A stretch of 64,000 bases of DNA from SZUA-37 sp964472525 (GCA_964472525.1 CAYYLL010000006.1:68200-132199); one strand, 5' to 3'. Counted from the stretch's first letter, positions 8,263 to 17,167 are shown. The notes: generated from the sequence alone by a model not told the origin. Numbers and translations are program-made.

Positions 8263-9975
8263 TTAATAAATATCGTACGTGGTGTTATAAACATTAAACT
8301 TGCCAGTTGGGGTTATCAGACGTTTGTCTTTGATAACTTTTTTCAACTTGCGCGTTTTGTCATCAACCACAACAATGGCAGATTTCTGTGCTTTGCCATT
8401 CCATACCGAGAACCAGACTTCATCACCTGCCTTGTTATACTCAGGCTGTACTACCCGTTTTGGACCAGAACCCAAGTTTGCCCATTTTGCAATAGGTAAG
8501 ACTTTATAGCCTTTTTCTAGATGACGAATATCATACACTGCAATCGACTGGCTTATTTTCTTGTCAGGATTGAGCGGAGTATCAACCCACAGATTATGTG
8601 AACCTGGATGGGTTTTGATAAACAGCGAACCACCTCCCTGACCATGCAGGACTTCAACCGCTTTCCAGGCATATTTTTTATGTTTGATCGGGTCGGTTCC
8701 AATAAGCGTAATATGGTCGTTACCTATTGCGCTGGTTGCCCATACCGGTCCATATTTAGGTGAAATAAAGTTTGCACCGCGGCCAGGATGAGGGATTTTT
8801 GTTACATCGATTAAAGCGGTAAGATTCCGATTCTTAGAGTCAATAACTGCAATTTTATTCGATTTATTGGCGGCAGTCAGGAAGTAGCGATGGGTCCTGT
8901 CCCAGCCACCATCATGTAGGAAACGTGCAGCAGGTATCGTGGTAACTGTCAGGTTTTTTACATCGCTGTAATTAACCAGTAAAACCTTGCCGGTTTCTTT
9001 TACGTTGACAATAAACTCAGGATGCTGATGTGAAGCAATAATAGCTGCTACACGTGCTTCCTTCACAAATTTTCCGGTACCAACTGCCATACCCTCAGTA
9101 GAAACAACTTTAAGTGGTTTCAGAGTTGCTCCATCCATAATAACGTATTGTGGGGGCCAGTAGTCGCCAGCAATTGCGTATTTGTCTTCGTAGCCTTTAT
9201 ACTTGGATGATTCAATAGAACGAGCTTCAAGGCCAACTTTTATGACGGCAACATTGCCAGGATGTTTCATCCATAGGTCAATCAGATTCACTTTAGCGTC
9301 ACGACCAATTACAAACAGATAACGGCCAGATGATGACAAACGTGAAATATGCACGGCATAACCGGTTTTAATGGTACTAATGATTTTTTTGCTATCACCA
9401 TCAATTAATGCAATCTTGCCTGCATCACGCAAGGTTATCGAGAAGATATTTTGAATATCATAGTTATTCATTTTCTTTTTCGGCCGATCTTTTACGGGTA
9501 TAATCACCTTCCATGAAGCTTTTATTTTATCCATGTCCCATTCTGGTGGTACCGGTGGCTCGTGTTGTAGATAACGGGCTAAAATATCAATTTGCTTTGC
9601 GGAGAGTGTTCCCGATGTTCCCCAGTTAGGCATACCCGCTGGGGTACCATAGGTAATAAAAGCTTTTATGGCTGGAGTGCCTAGTTTACGTGTAATATTT
9701 GTGGTTAATGCTTTGCCTGTGGCACCTTTGCGTAGTACGCCATGACAGCCTGCGCAACGTTCAAAAAATATTTCCTTGGCTTCATTAAACTCTGTAACCG
9801 TTATCTTTGGACCTTTGGTGTCGATAAAGTTTTTTGCATTGGAGGCTTTCATTCCTAAAGGAGCCCCTTCATAGGATTGTTCTATCTTTGTACCAGCTTT
9901 TGCATAAGCAAAATTTGTAGTAATGGATAGAGTCGATATTATAAGTACTGTTTTAATAAGTTTTAGGGATAACAT
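8263..9975 (-). CDS. nirS: NirS, cytochrome cd1 nitrite reductase
   Basis: 570 residues, the usual NirS size: signal peptide (about 1-25), a cytochrome c domain with CAGCH (Cys74, Cys77, His78) and a methionine in the GTPAGMPNWG segment, then the d1 propeller with the conserved FLHDGGWD and AIGNDHITLIGTDP segments around the substrate-site histidines. It is a periplasmic homodimer that reduces nitrite to nitric oxide using electrons from c-type cytochromes. As first gene of the operon it sits directly below two FNR/DNR-type boxes, implying induction by low oxygen and nitrogen oxides. All family hallmarks are present. Confidence 0.96.
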   Translation of the reverse strand: MLSLKLIKTVLIISTLSITTNFAYAKAGTKIEQSYEGAPLGMKASNAKNFIDTKGPKITVTEFNEAKEIFFERCAGCHGVLRKGATGKALTTNITRKLGTPAIKAFITYGTPAGMPNWGTSGTLSAKQIDILARYLQHEPPVPPEWDMDKIKASWKVIIPVKDRPKKKMNNYDIQNIFSITLRDAGKIALIDGDSKKIISTIKTGYAVHISRLSSSGRYLFVIGRDAKVNLIDLWMKHPGNVAVIKVGLEARSIESSKYKGYEDKYAIAGDYWPPQYVIMDGATLKPLKVVSTEGMAVGTGKFVKEARVAAIIASHQHPEFIVNVKETGKVLLVNYSDVKNLTVTTIPAARFLHDGGWDRTHRYFLTAANKSNKIAVIDSKNRNLTALIDVTKIPHPGRGANFISPKYGPVWATSAIGNDHITLIGTDPIKHKKYAWKAVEVLHGQGGGSLFIKTHPGSHNLWVDTPLNPDKKISQSIAVYDIRHLEKGYKVLPIAKWANLGSGPKRVVQPEYNKAGDEVWFSVWNGKAQKSAIVVVDDKTRKLKKVIKDKRLITPTGKFNVYNTTYDIY

Positions 9976-10055
9976 TTCTGATCCTCATATTTGATTATTT
10001 GTAAGCATAGTTTCGGTTGATGCGTAAACAGTAAACCAGTGCAACAGGAATGTGA

Positions 10056-10069
10056 TTGACTTTCATCAA
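10056..10069 (-). promoter_or_regulatory. FNR/DNR-type box, nirS-proximal
   Basis: TTGACTTTCATCAA (on the minus strand TTGATGAAAGTCAA) differs by one base from the FNR/NNR/DNR consensus TTGAT-N4-ATCAA. Its centre is about 87 bases upstream of the nirS ATG. If it acts at -41.5, transcription would start near 10021, leaving a plausible short leader. No dnr/nnr regulator gene lies in the window. Confidence 0.7.
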
Positions 10070-10118
10070 GTCATATTTGCTGATTTACAATGATTCAAAT
10101 AAAAATGGCAGTAAATAG

Positions 10119-10132
10119 TTGATGTAGATCAA
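10119..10132 (-). promoter_or_regulatory. FNR/DNR-type box, nirS-distal, perfect consensus
   Basis: TTGATGTAGATCAA is an exact match to TTGAT-N4-ATCAA. It lies 63 bases (six helical turns) upstream of the proximal box, so two FNR-family dimers would sit on the same face of the DNA. It probably serves nirS rather than dsbC, whose start is more than 500 bases away. Confidence 0.75.
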
Positions 10133-10507
10133 AGAAAAAGTGCTTTTATTTTTTTGATAGTCAGGTTCTAGGATAGTTTGTCTACCTGATTTTTTTAAAG
10201 AAGCTACCTACTTGTTTAATCAATAGTTAATAGTTCCATTAAATTAACTGGTGAGCATTGGCCTTTATTAATAGTATCATTGAAATTGAAGCCACCTGTA
10301 TCGTTGATAATAATACCCGTACCATAAAATGTTTATTTTCAGTATCTCCTCGCAAAGACCAAGAGCCCTAAATTTCGAAGGGATCCGTCAGAGCTTGATC
10401 CTGTAGCCCTCTTTCCGTATTTAACAACATTTATCCTTGCGATTTGGGATGATACTTTACGTTTCGAGCTAATTTGTCCAGAAATTTAATATGATCTTGC
10501 CCTATAA

Positions 10508-10549
10508 ATACCAGCCTCTCAGTTGAATTAAATATTAAAAATATTGTCT
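10508..10549 (+). repeat. Right copy of the short direct repeat flanking the nir operon
   Basis: Matches 800-842 in the same orientation, with about eight mismatches and one gap by hand. The shared core is GTTGAATTAAA, then an A-rich stretch, then TATTGTCT. Confidence 0.4.
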
Positions 10550-10648
10550 AGTTATCAATACAGGCAATATGAAAGTAGTGTTGCCGTAATTTCTGTAAAT
10601 ATCGTGTAGAATACGGTCCTTTATAGTTACTCTTAATCAGGATTTTTA

Positions 10649-11416
10649 ATGAAATTTTCAAAAAGAATGGTACTTTCTTTTCTCTATTTGAGTTTTATGT
10701 TTGGCGCATTTTATTCAACAAATATTTCAGCCAACGAAGAAATTAAAAATCTGGTAAAGATTAAAAAAGTTATTTCGCAACGTCTGAAAAATGCAGGGAA
10801 ATATAAAATACAGCCTTCTCCTATTAAAGGACTCTATATGGTGATAGCACCTCCCCGCGTTTTTTATGTTTCTAAAGATGCTAATTATATTATTGATGGT
10901 GATATGACTAATATTAACACGGGAGAAAATATTACCAGTGGTTATCGTAATGCTGCCCGTTATGCAGCGGTGGAAGCATTAAAGGATACGATGATTATCT
11001 TCTCTCCACCAAAAGATAAAATTAAACATATCATCACGGTTTTTACTGATATTGACTGTTATTACTGCAAAAAACTTCATAAAGAAATTGGTGAATTTAA
11101 TCGGCTAGGGATTCAAGTACGTTATTTGTCGTATCCTCGAAAAGGGATTGGTTCAGACTCCTATTATAAAGCCGTTACAGTCTGGTGTTCAAAAGACAAG
11201 AAAGATGCTTTAACCAGAGCAAAGAATGGTGAGAAGTTAAAAAGTATAAAATGTGATAGCCCGGTAGATAAACATTACGCACTGGGCAATTTATTAGGTG
11301 TACGTGGTACTCCTGCTATTCTTTTAGAAAATGGCCAATTATATCCCGGTTATATTCCGGCAGCACGTTTAAGTAAGTTCTTAGATCAGCAGTTAAAGCT
11401 ACATGCAGCCAAGTAA
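10649..11416 (+). CDS. dsbC: DsbC-like thiol:disulfide interchange protein
   Basis: 255 residues: signal peptide (about 1-28, ending ISA), an N-terminal DsbC/G dimerisation-like domain (about 30-95), and a thioredoxin-fold domain with active site CYYC (Cys137, Cys140) and cis-proline segment RGTPAI. In E. coli DsbC the active site is CGYC. Two further cysteines (in VWCSKD and IKCDSP) fit the structural disulphide of DsbC. It reshuffles wrong disulphides in the periplasm, relevant to the many cysteine-containing exported proteins here. It is divergent from nirS and convergent with the thioredoxin-TPR gene, 26 bases away. Confidence 0.9.
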   Translation: MKFSKRMVLSFLYLSFMFGAFYSTNISANEEIKNLVKIKKVISQRLKNAGKYKIQPSPIKGLYMVIAPPRVFYVSKDANYIIDGDMTNINTGENITSGYRNAARYAAVEALKDTMIIFSPPKDKIKHIITVFTDIDCYYCKKLHKEIGEFNRLGIQVRYLSYPRKGIGSDSYYKAVTVWCSKDKKDALTRAKNGEKLKSIKCDSPVDKHYALGNLLGVRGTPAILLENGQLYPGYIPAARLSKFLDQQLKLHAAK

Positions 11417-11442
11417 CGTGTATTTTAGATGTGACTGAAACA

Positions 11443-12309
11443 CTAATTAAGCGCAAGTGCTAGCTTGCGCCGATAGTCGCTAACAATTTTTGCACCTTGC
11501 TCACCCTGTGTTCGGACAATATCAAACAACTTAAGTAGCTCCTTTCTGCCGAGGTCATCTTCAAATTTTCGGTCACGTTTTATAATTTCTAATAGTTGGT
11601 CCATTGCTGATGCAATGTCACCTTGTAAAACAAGTTGTTGACTGAACTGGTAGCGTGCTTTTAAATCATCCGGGTTTTTTTCGATGGCTTTCATTATACT
11701 TGCAGGCTCGGGTAAGCCTTTCGCCGATTCTGCTATTCCAATCTGGGCAGTAATACTTTTTATTTCATCTTTATTCTGCAATATTTCAGGCAAAGCATGA
11801 ATAAATGATTTTGCTTGCTCAAATTGTTGAGTTTGAGCGAGGATGCTCGCAAAATGGATAACTATTTTCTGGTTGTCGGTATCGTTTAAACAAATTTCCT
11901 GCATTTCAGCGATGGCACTATTGTCGCCTTGCTGTAATTTTTCCATGGCTTGTTGATATAAAGTATCGGACTCTCGTTGAATATGGTTGCTGAGTTTGCC
12001 TTTAATTTCGGCTTCAGATAACATCCCTGAAAATTCATCAACAATCTGCCCGTTACGAATGAATTTAACGGTGGGTACACTACGTACCGAAAAATGTTCT
12101 GCAAGCTGCTTATTTTGATCGATATCCACTTTTGCAAGTAAAAATTCACCATTATATTCATCAGCAAGTTTAACTAGCACAGGAATAAGTTGTTTGCAGG
12201 GTTGGCACCATGTTGCCCAAAAGTCCAGTAATACAAGCTTTTGCATAGAATTATCCATGACTTGTGCTTGAAATGTTTCGGCAGTAACGTCAACGACAGT
12301 GTCAGTCAT
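11443..12309 (-). CDS. cnoX: Thioredoxin-TPR chaperone CnoX (YbbN family)
   Basis: 288 residues: an N-terminal thioredoxin fold (about 5-108) with active site WCQPCK (Cys35, Cys38) and a C-terminal helical TPR-like region (about 120-285). This is the YbbN/CnoX layout. The E. coli protein has a degenerate SQHC site; here both cysteines are kept, so redox activity is likely. CnoX proteins hold stress-damaged substrates and hand them to GroEL or DnaK. A GCGCAAG/CTTGCGC hairpin (11451-11470) overlaps the last codons and may help end transcription, although no strong U-run follows. Confidence 0.85.
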   Translation of the reverse strand: MTDTVVDVTAETFQAQVMDNSMQKLVLLDFWATWCQPCKQLIPVLVKLADEYNGEFLLAKVDIDQNKQLAEHFSVRSVPTVKFIRNGQIVDEFSGMLSEAEIKGKLSNHIQRESDTLYQQAMEKLQQGDNSAIAEMQEICLNDTDNQKIVIHFASILAQTQQFEQAKSFIHALPEILQNKDEIKSITAQIGIAESAKGLPEPASIMKAIEKNPDDLKARYQFSQQLVLQGDIASAMDQLLEIIKRDRKFEDDLGRKELLKLFDIVRTQGEQGAKIVSDYRRKLALALN

Positions 12310-12387
12310 GTTTTTATTCCCATATTTCGATTGTTAAATTATTCATACAATTAAGTGCAATCCCGTATTTTAACCTAGCGAAGGTTT

Positions 12388-15300
12388 TTAAGCCATACGG
12401 TGAGGATTGTCAGGTGAGTTGATTTTATACGGGTGTAATAATTTGGCATGTGTAAAAAGTAGGTAGCTCTGGATATTGTGTTCTGGCCAGATCAATTGTG
12501 CAGCCTGTTGGTAATGTGCTAACTGATGCTGATAATGTTCAGCATATTTTTGAATATTATTTTTGTTAACGGTTTGATGCGTTTTATAGTCGATAACATG
12601 CACGGTATTTGTCGATACAATAACACGATCAATAATTCCAAATACGGTGGTATTATCTTTTAGATAGCTAATCGGTACTTCATTGTAGGTTTTAATATTC
12701 GTGCCTGTTGTATTTTTTGGAAAAGCAAAATCGAAGCCAGGGAAGTGGATAACATCATAGACTTCATTCCAGTATTCATCCCATTGTGTTTCTGATAAGT
12801 CATGTGCCAACTTATTCTGGTATTCTGTTTTGGACAACTCAGGGTTGATTGTTATATTCTCAAGAATGGCGTGAATAACAATACCACGAGTCGTGGCATC
12901 TGAATCTGTTGGCGCTGCTTGTGATTGTTTGTCTGTTTCCATTGTATTGTGAATACGGCTAGGCGATACACTTTCTTGTATGTCGTGATAGGTTGTATTT
13001 AAGGTAATCGTTTTCTTTAAATTTGCATCAATACGGGCGGTTAAAGCCTGTGGATTTACTTCTTGTTGTTCTGATGTTGGTGAATCGTCTTTATGTTGCT
13101 CCAGAATCGACTCGTCTTGTTCTGTTTGTGAAACCTGATAGCAGTTTTTTATCAGTGAATACCAGTCGGTTTCTGCTTTGGTTGGTTTTGCTGCTGAAAT
13201 ATAAAGGTATTGTCGTGCGCGGGTAATGGCAACATAGAATACATTTGCAGCTTCGCGTTGCTCAGCAAGAGTGTCCTTACTGATAAGTGATTCTGTTACT
13301 GTATCTCGAGATTTACTTTTATTCGCCAACATAATAATGTTGGGGCTTTCCTTTTCTGCTGGCCAATCGAGAATACTTTTATAGGTGAACTTTGCCTGAC
13401 CTTCTGCGTCGGCATTGGCTAGAAATATGACGGGTGCTTCAAGCCCTTTTGACGCATGTATCGTCATTACTTGTACGCGGTTTAAGTCATTTGTTGCAGC
13501 GGGGGTATCGGGGGCTTCATTTGTCAGGTTTTTAAGTTGTTCAATATAGGCAATAAACTGTTGCAGGCTAGGGTAACGACCACTGTCGACTTCTAATGCT
13601 AATTCAATAAGTCGAGTTAAATTACTCCGTGCTCTTGCTTTTAAATGAGTTGGGTAAGCGTGACTATATTGAGCAAGAACATCTGCTTCGCTATAAATAA
13701 CATCGAGTAGATCATGTACAGGAATTTGTGTTGCGATGTCATGCCAGTGCTTTAATAGTTGTAAAGCCTTATCCAGTTGAGTGTTTTCTTTTGTTTCTGC
13801 TAACAGCGTTTCTATTTTATAAAACCAGTTATTGTTGTCATTTTCTTTTGATTGAATCTGTGCCAGTTGTATCAGTGTGTGGTCTGAAATAGAAAACAAA
13901 GGACTGCGTAAAATACTGGCGAGGGCAATGTTATTGAACGGAGTGATTAACCAGTTAAGTAACATTACAATGTCATTAACTTCCAAACAATCGAGTAATG
14001 TGCCTCGTTCAGAACCCACAAAGGGAATACCGTGTTGGTGTAACGCCTTTTCATAATGCGCTGCATTTGTTCGGTTGCGTAATAATATGATGATATCTTT
14101 GTATTGTATATTGCGCGTTATCCCTTTGTCTGTAACGGGCGTATGTTTAAGAATTAATGTCGCGATTTTATTGGCAATCAACTCGGCTTCTAACTGGTTG
14201 GGGCTGTCTTTATCTTGCCTTGGTTGTTTTAGTGGGTTACGGAAAGGAAGTGAGATTGTTTTATCATGGGGGGCTTGTTCTGCAACAACAGGGTAATTTA
14301 ATAAGGTAACATGGCCGGGCAGATTGTTTAACATAGTTGTGTGTGTTGGAAAGTTGCTTATGGTCTTGGCTAATGGTGTTTCTGTAAACAGTTTATTCAC
14401 AAAACTAATAATGGCAGGGGATGAACGCCAAGATGCGTTTAAAGGTAAATGTATACTATTAAAATTTTGTTCAATGTATGCACTGGCAATTGGAAATAGT
14501 TCAGGTTCGGCACGCCTAAATCGATAAATGGATTGTTTAACATCGCCAACCAGTAAAACGCTACGGGTATCATTTACATCCAGTTCAGCGTCTTGTTGTT
14601 GGCTAAACTCTTCAATAAGTGGTTTTAACAGTCGCCATTGAATTGGATTTGTATCCTGAAATTCATCAACTAATAAATGATTAATTCTTGCATCCAGTTT
14701 GTATTGCACCCACAAGGCATGTTGGCTTTTAGTTAGTAAGCAATAGGTTTGCCATTCAAGATCAGTAAAATCAAGTTGCCGTAAAGCGTATTTTATATTC
14801 TGGTAGTGTTCCAAATAGGCTTGACCTGCGATATACCATTGTTTGTTAATCTGATAACTGTTTTGCAGGTTTAGCGCATTGTCCAATTCTTCGAGTTGTT
14901 GGCAAATATTGAAGTGTATCTGTATAAAATCTTCTGTTCCGTTTCCTCCAAGATTTTTGTCCATTTCTTTTGTTGCTTTGCGTGCTAATGGCTGACCTTC
15001 TTTTGTTAGAAAAGCTATTTTGATATGTGCAAGTCGTTTATCAAGACTAAGCTCAATATTTCTGCCATGGCCGATTGCCGTTAATGCTGTTTTGTATGTT
15101 TTTGCTTTAAGCTTGTCTAGCGAGGTACAAAATTGGTTAAGTGATTTATCGAGTGTTGGTTGTTTAAAAAAGGTTTGCAGTGGATCAAAATTTGGGTCGA
15201 CCTGCAATTGTTCCTGCATCTGGCTAATGGCATAACCGACTGGATTATTTACTTTTTGAGTCCATGCCCACCAGTCACTTCGTTGAGCCAGAAAGCTGCC

Positions 15301-15858
15301 CAGTATTTCGCGGGTGTTACTCAGTCCGAACTCATCAAATAAAAAACTAATAGCTTTTGAAACATTAGAATGTGGTTGTTGCTGACAATCACTCATTAGA
15401 ACATGCCAAGCTTGTTGTTGATAAAGATAGGTCTGCTCGCTGAGTTCAAAACCAGGAGGCACTTTGGCTTCGAAAGGGAAACGTTTTAAAATTTCCTGAC
15501 AAAAAGAATGGAAAGTCGTGCAGCGAACGGTTTGTGAGCTGAGTATCACGCTCTCATATAAATATCGAACTTTAGATATGGAGACATTATTGGACTCAAT
15601 ACCAATATGACTAAACTCGGTTAACAGTTCATTTTCATCCATCGTGGCAAGCTTGTATAAACGTTCTTGTAGGCGTAGCTGCATCTCTGCGGCCGCTTTG
15701 CGGGTAAAGGTAATGGCGACAATATGAGCCGGATTGGCTCCTTGGATAAGTAGTTGAATAAGTCGGTTAACGAGCTGGTAAGTTTTACCACTGCCTGCCG
15801 ATGCTTCAATAATTAAGCTGCTATTTGGGGCTTTAATGTGCTGTGTTTTTAGAGTCAT
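12388..15858 (-). CDS. addA: AddA-type UvrD-like helicase/nuclease (RecB family)
   Basis: 1156 residues. An SF1A helicase with Walker A ASAGSGKT (residues 19-26), Walker B LLVDEFQDT near 400 and downstream helicase motifs including VMTIHASKGLE; the C-terminal RecB-family nuclease motif is present as GIIDRV then VIDYKT (Asp-Tyr-Lys at about 1090-1092). With AddB it would process double-strand breaks for RecA and degrade linear DNA. Its usual partner gene, addB, is 16.4 kb away (32256-35219) on the same strand, with the secreted-protein island between. The start lacks a clear ribosome site, as expected if translation was once coupled to an upstream gene. Confidence 0.87.
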   Translation of the reverse strand: MTLKTQHIKAPNSSLIIEASAGSGKTYQLVNRLIQLLIQGANPAHIVAITFTRKAAAEMQLRLQERLYKLATMDENELLTEFSHIGIESNNVSISKVRYLYESVILSSQTVRCTTFHSFCQEILKRFPFEAKVPPGFELSEQTYLYQQQAWHVLMSDCQQQPHSNVSKAISFLFDEFGLSNTREILGSFLAQRSDWWAWTQKVNNPVGYAISQMQEQLQVDPNFDPLQTFFKQPTLDKSLNQFCTSLDKLKAKTYKTALTAIGHGRNIELSLDKRLAHIKIAFLTKEGQPLARKATKEMDKNLGGNGTEDFIQIHFNICQQLEELDNALNLQNSYQINKQWYIAGQAYLEHYQNIKYALRQLDFTDLEWQTYCLLTKSQHALWVQYKLDARINHLLVDEFQDTNPIQWRLLKPLIEEFSQQQDAELDVNDTRSVLLVGDVKQSIYRFRRAEPELFPIASAYIEQNFNSIHLPLNASWRSSPAIISFVNKLFTETPLAKTISNFPTHTTMLNNLPGHVTLLNYPVVAEQAPHDKTISLPFRNPLKQPRQDKDSPNQLEAELIANKIATLILKHTPVTDKGITRNIQYKDIIILLRNRTNAAHYEKALHQHGIPFVGSERGTLLDCLEVNDIVMLLNWLITPFNNIALASILRSPLFSISDHTLIQLAQIQSKENDNNNWFYKIETLLAETKENTQLDKALQLLKHWHDIATQIPVHDLLDVIYSEADVLAQYSHAYPTHLKARARSNLTRLIELALEVDSGRYPSLQQFIAYIEQLKNLTNEAPDTPAATNDLNRVQVMTIHASKGLEAPVIFLANADAEGQAKFTYKSILDWPAEKESPNIIMLANKSKSRDTVTESLISKDTLAEQREAANVFYVAITRARQYLYISAAKPTKAETDWYSLIKNCYQVSQTEQDESILEQHKDDSPTSEQQEVNPQALTARIDANLKKTITLNTTYHDIQESVSPSRIHNTMETDKQSQAAPTDSDATTRGIVIHAILENITINPELSKTEYQNKLAHDLSETQWDEYWNEVYDVIHFPGFDFAFPKNTTGTNIKTYNEVPISYLKDNTTVFGIIDRVIVSTNTVHVIDYKTHQTVNKNNIQKYAEHYQHQLAHYQQAAQLIWPEHNIQSYLLFTHAKLLHPYKINSPDNPHRMA

Positions 15859-15923
15859 TTTTGTCTGTTTTTAAATCGAAATTGACAGTTGGTATTCTTC
15901 ACTAAACCAAGGGGAATTAAAAG

Positions 15924-15989
15924 TGTGTTATCGGTCACATTTTTGTGTTCTTGTTACAGTAATGACAACTTCTTGTGATACCTTATCAA
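15924..15989 (+). promoter_or_regulatory. Candidate promoter of the GGA-rich small RNA, with CRP-like site
   Basis: ATGACA (15962-15967) and TATCAA (15984-15989), 16 bases apart, resemble -35 and -10 boxes and would start RNA near 15996. Just upstream, TGTGTTATCGGTCACA (15924-15939) differs by one base from the CRP half-site pattern TGTGA-N6-TCACA. I found no clear GacA box (TGTAAG-N6-CTTACA). Both assignments are by eye. Confidence 0.35.
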
Positions 15990-15995
15990 AATCGA

Positions 15996-16223
15996 GTGTG
16001 TAAGAGGAGGAACTCCGCGCATTACGTTAAATATTGACTTAGGTTTAGGAAATTCTCACATGGAATCGTGAATTTAGGCAGGATTGCCTGTAAAGGAAGG
16101 ATGAAGGCAGAATAAGGATATTACAGGATATACCTTAATAACCCGTACTGCGCGGGAATAAAAACGGGCTGGATTTGCCTGAAGGGACTTACCAATATCG
16201 ACGGCGAGAGCCGTCTTTTTTTA
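15996..16223 (+). ncRNA. Candidate CsrB/RsmZ-like CsrA-sequestering small RNA
   Basis: About 228 bases with no reading frame but about twelve GGA motifs, ending in a GC-rich hairpin and T7. Several GGAs fall in loops of small stems: TCAC/GTGA around TGGAAT (16056-16071), AGGCA/TGCCT with loop GGAT (16076-16089), TAAGG/CCTTA with ACAGGA in the loop (16113-16137), and CCCGT/ACGGG with GGGA in the loop (16142-16168). Loop-displayed GGA is the hallmark of RNAs that titrate CsrA/RsmA. Family knowledge: such RNAs relieve CsrA repression of biofilm and exopolysaccharide genes. It lies immediately upstream of the secreted-polysaccharide-protein island, in the same direction. The start is inferred; the 3' end is well defined. 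Confidence 0.72.
16200..16222 (+). terminator. Intrinsic terminator of the GGA-rich RNA
   Basis: Perfect 6-bp stem GACGGC/GCCGTC with a GAGA tetraloop, followed directly by seven T residues (16216-16222). Confidence 0.88.
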
Positions 16224-16241
16224 GTGGCTGTTTTTCTAGCT

Positions 16242-16496
16242 CTTTACAGCCACTTATGATCTTTTTCAACCAGACTACCCCCTCAACTTGATACCCGTTT
16301 CTTATCTTTACAGCCACTTATGATCTTTTTCAACCAGACTACCCCCTCAACTTGATACCCGTTTCTTATCTTTACAGCCACTTATGATCTTTTTCATCCA
16401 GGCTACCCCCTCAACTTGATGCCAGTTCTTTGTCTTTACAGCCACTTATGATCTTTTTCAACCAGGCTACCCCTCAACTTGATACCAGTTTCTTCT
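16242..16496 (+). repeat. 64-bp tandem repeat, four copies
   Basis: Contiguous copies start at 16242, 16306, 16370 and 16434, each beginning CTTTACAGCCACTTATGATC. Copies 1 and 2 are identical; copies 3 and 4 carry a few substitutions, and copy 4 lacks one C. A degenerate piece of a fifth (CTTATGACGTTTTTCTACCA) follows. There are no spacers and no open frame. CAGCCACT of copy 1 pairs with AGTGGCTG at 16223-16230. Near-identity of the first two units suggests recent slippage and likely length variation between strains. Confidence 0.92.
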
Positions 16497-16783
16497 TTGT
16501 TAGGCTTATGACGTTTTTCTACCAAAAAAGTACACGATTTAATATTTGAGCTTATGAATAATGGAAGGCCAAAAATATTAGCGTTTGGGCACTAGCCGGT
16601 CAATTCAGGCAAGATTTCGGAATCAGGCTAGGAAGAAGTTGTTGGTACGATTGTTCAATGGGGTGCTGCAAGTTTTAGGGGAAATAGTGTTAATTCGTTT
16701 TAATACCCGAGGCTGTGACGGGTTACACAAATATGTTCTAAGTTTTATGTTAATTTTTTAAAGTACATATAGAGGAATGATAT
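16497..16783. other. Leader region of the secreted-protein island
   Basis: 287 bases between the tandem repeat and the first lipoprotein gene. I see no gene, terminator or convincing sigma-70 or sigma-54 promoter. The island promoter probably lies here or before the repeat. Confidence 0.3.
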
Positions 16784-17167
16784 ATGGCTAATTTAGTAAG
16801 TTATGCCCCAAAAGTGATAAGTGTATTTATTTTTACTGTATTATTGGCAGCATGTGGCGGCGGAGCTTCTTCCTCTGTTACGCCATCAGGTTCTACGACT
16901 ACAGGTAGTGCGGCCTTAAGTTGGACAATACCTACACAAAACACAGATGGTACAAATTTAACCAACTTGAATGGTTACAAAATTTATTACGGTACTTCAC
17001 CCAATGCACTCAATAGTAGCATCGTACTGGACAATACTTATGTCAACGCGACGACATATGAGGTTACAAATCTTACTGTGGGCACCACGTATTACTTTGC
17101 AATTACCGCTGTCAATAGTGACGGTGTTGAAAGTGCTTACTCAAATGTTGGTAATAAAACGATATAA
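16784..17167 (+). CDS. Fn3-domain outer-membrane lipoprotein, copy 1
   Basis: 127 residues. The signal peptide ends in lipobox LLAAC; Gly at +2 suggests outer-membrane sorting. After a short Ser/Thr/Gly linker comes one fibronectin type III-like domain: AALSWTIP (strand B), GYKIYYGTSP, then TTYYFAITAVNSDG and AYSN. The canonical first strand of Fn3 (P-x-x-P-x-x-L-x-V) is not visible and the low-complexity linker occupies its place. Ten secreted products of the same island end in just such a segment. A good ribosome site (GAGG) lies about 10 bases before the ATG. Copy 2 is at 25345-25764. I infer a role as surface anchor or receptor for island proteins. Confidence 0.75.
   Translation: MANLVSYAPKVISVFIFTVLLAACGGGASSSVTPSGSTTTGSAALSWTIPTQNTDGTNLTNLNGYKIYYGTSPNALNSSIVLDNTYVNATTYEVTNLTVGTTYYFAITAVNSDGVESAYSNVGNKTI

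Larger units (their letters stand above)
9976..10648. other. Divergent intergenic region nirS / dsbC
   Basis: 673 bases without a convincing gene. The half nearest nirS holds two FNR-type boxes (10056-10069 and 10119-10132). The part nearer dsbC holds the right copy of the nir-flanking repeat. TTGCCG at 10581 and TAGAAT at 10607 resemble promoter elements for dsbC, but the 20-base spacing is too long to be persuasive. 10140-10500 shows nothing I can interpret. Confidence 0.5.

Noticed and set aside
11451..11470. Terminator between dsbC and cnoX
   Set aside because: The GCGCAAG/CTTGCGC hairpin lies within the cnoX coding end and is not followed by a U-run on either strand, so it is only noted in the gene entry.
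16242..16496. Possible CRISPR array
   Set aside because: The 64-bp units are directly contiguous without unique spacers, units are too long for CRISPR repeats, and no cas genes are present.
16497..16783. Sigma-54 promoter upstream of the island
   Set aside because: No TGGCAC-N5-TTGC match at the right spacing was found by eye.
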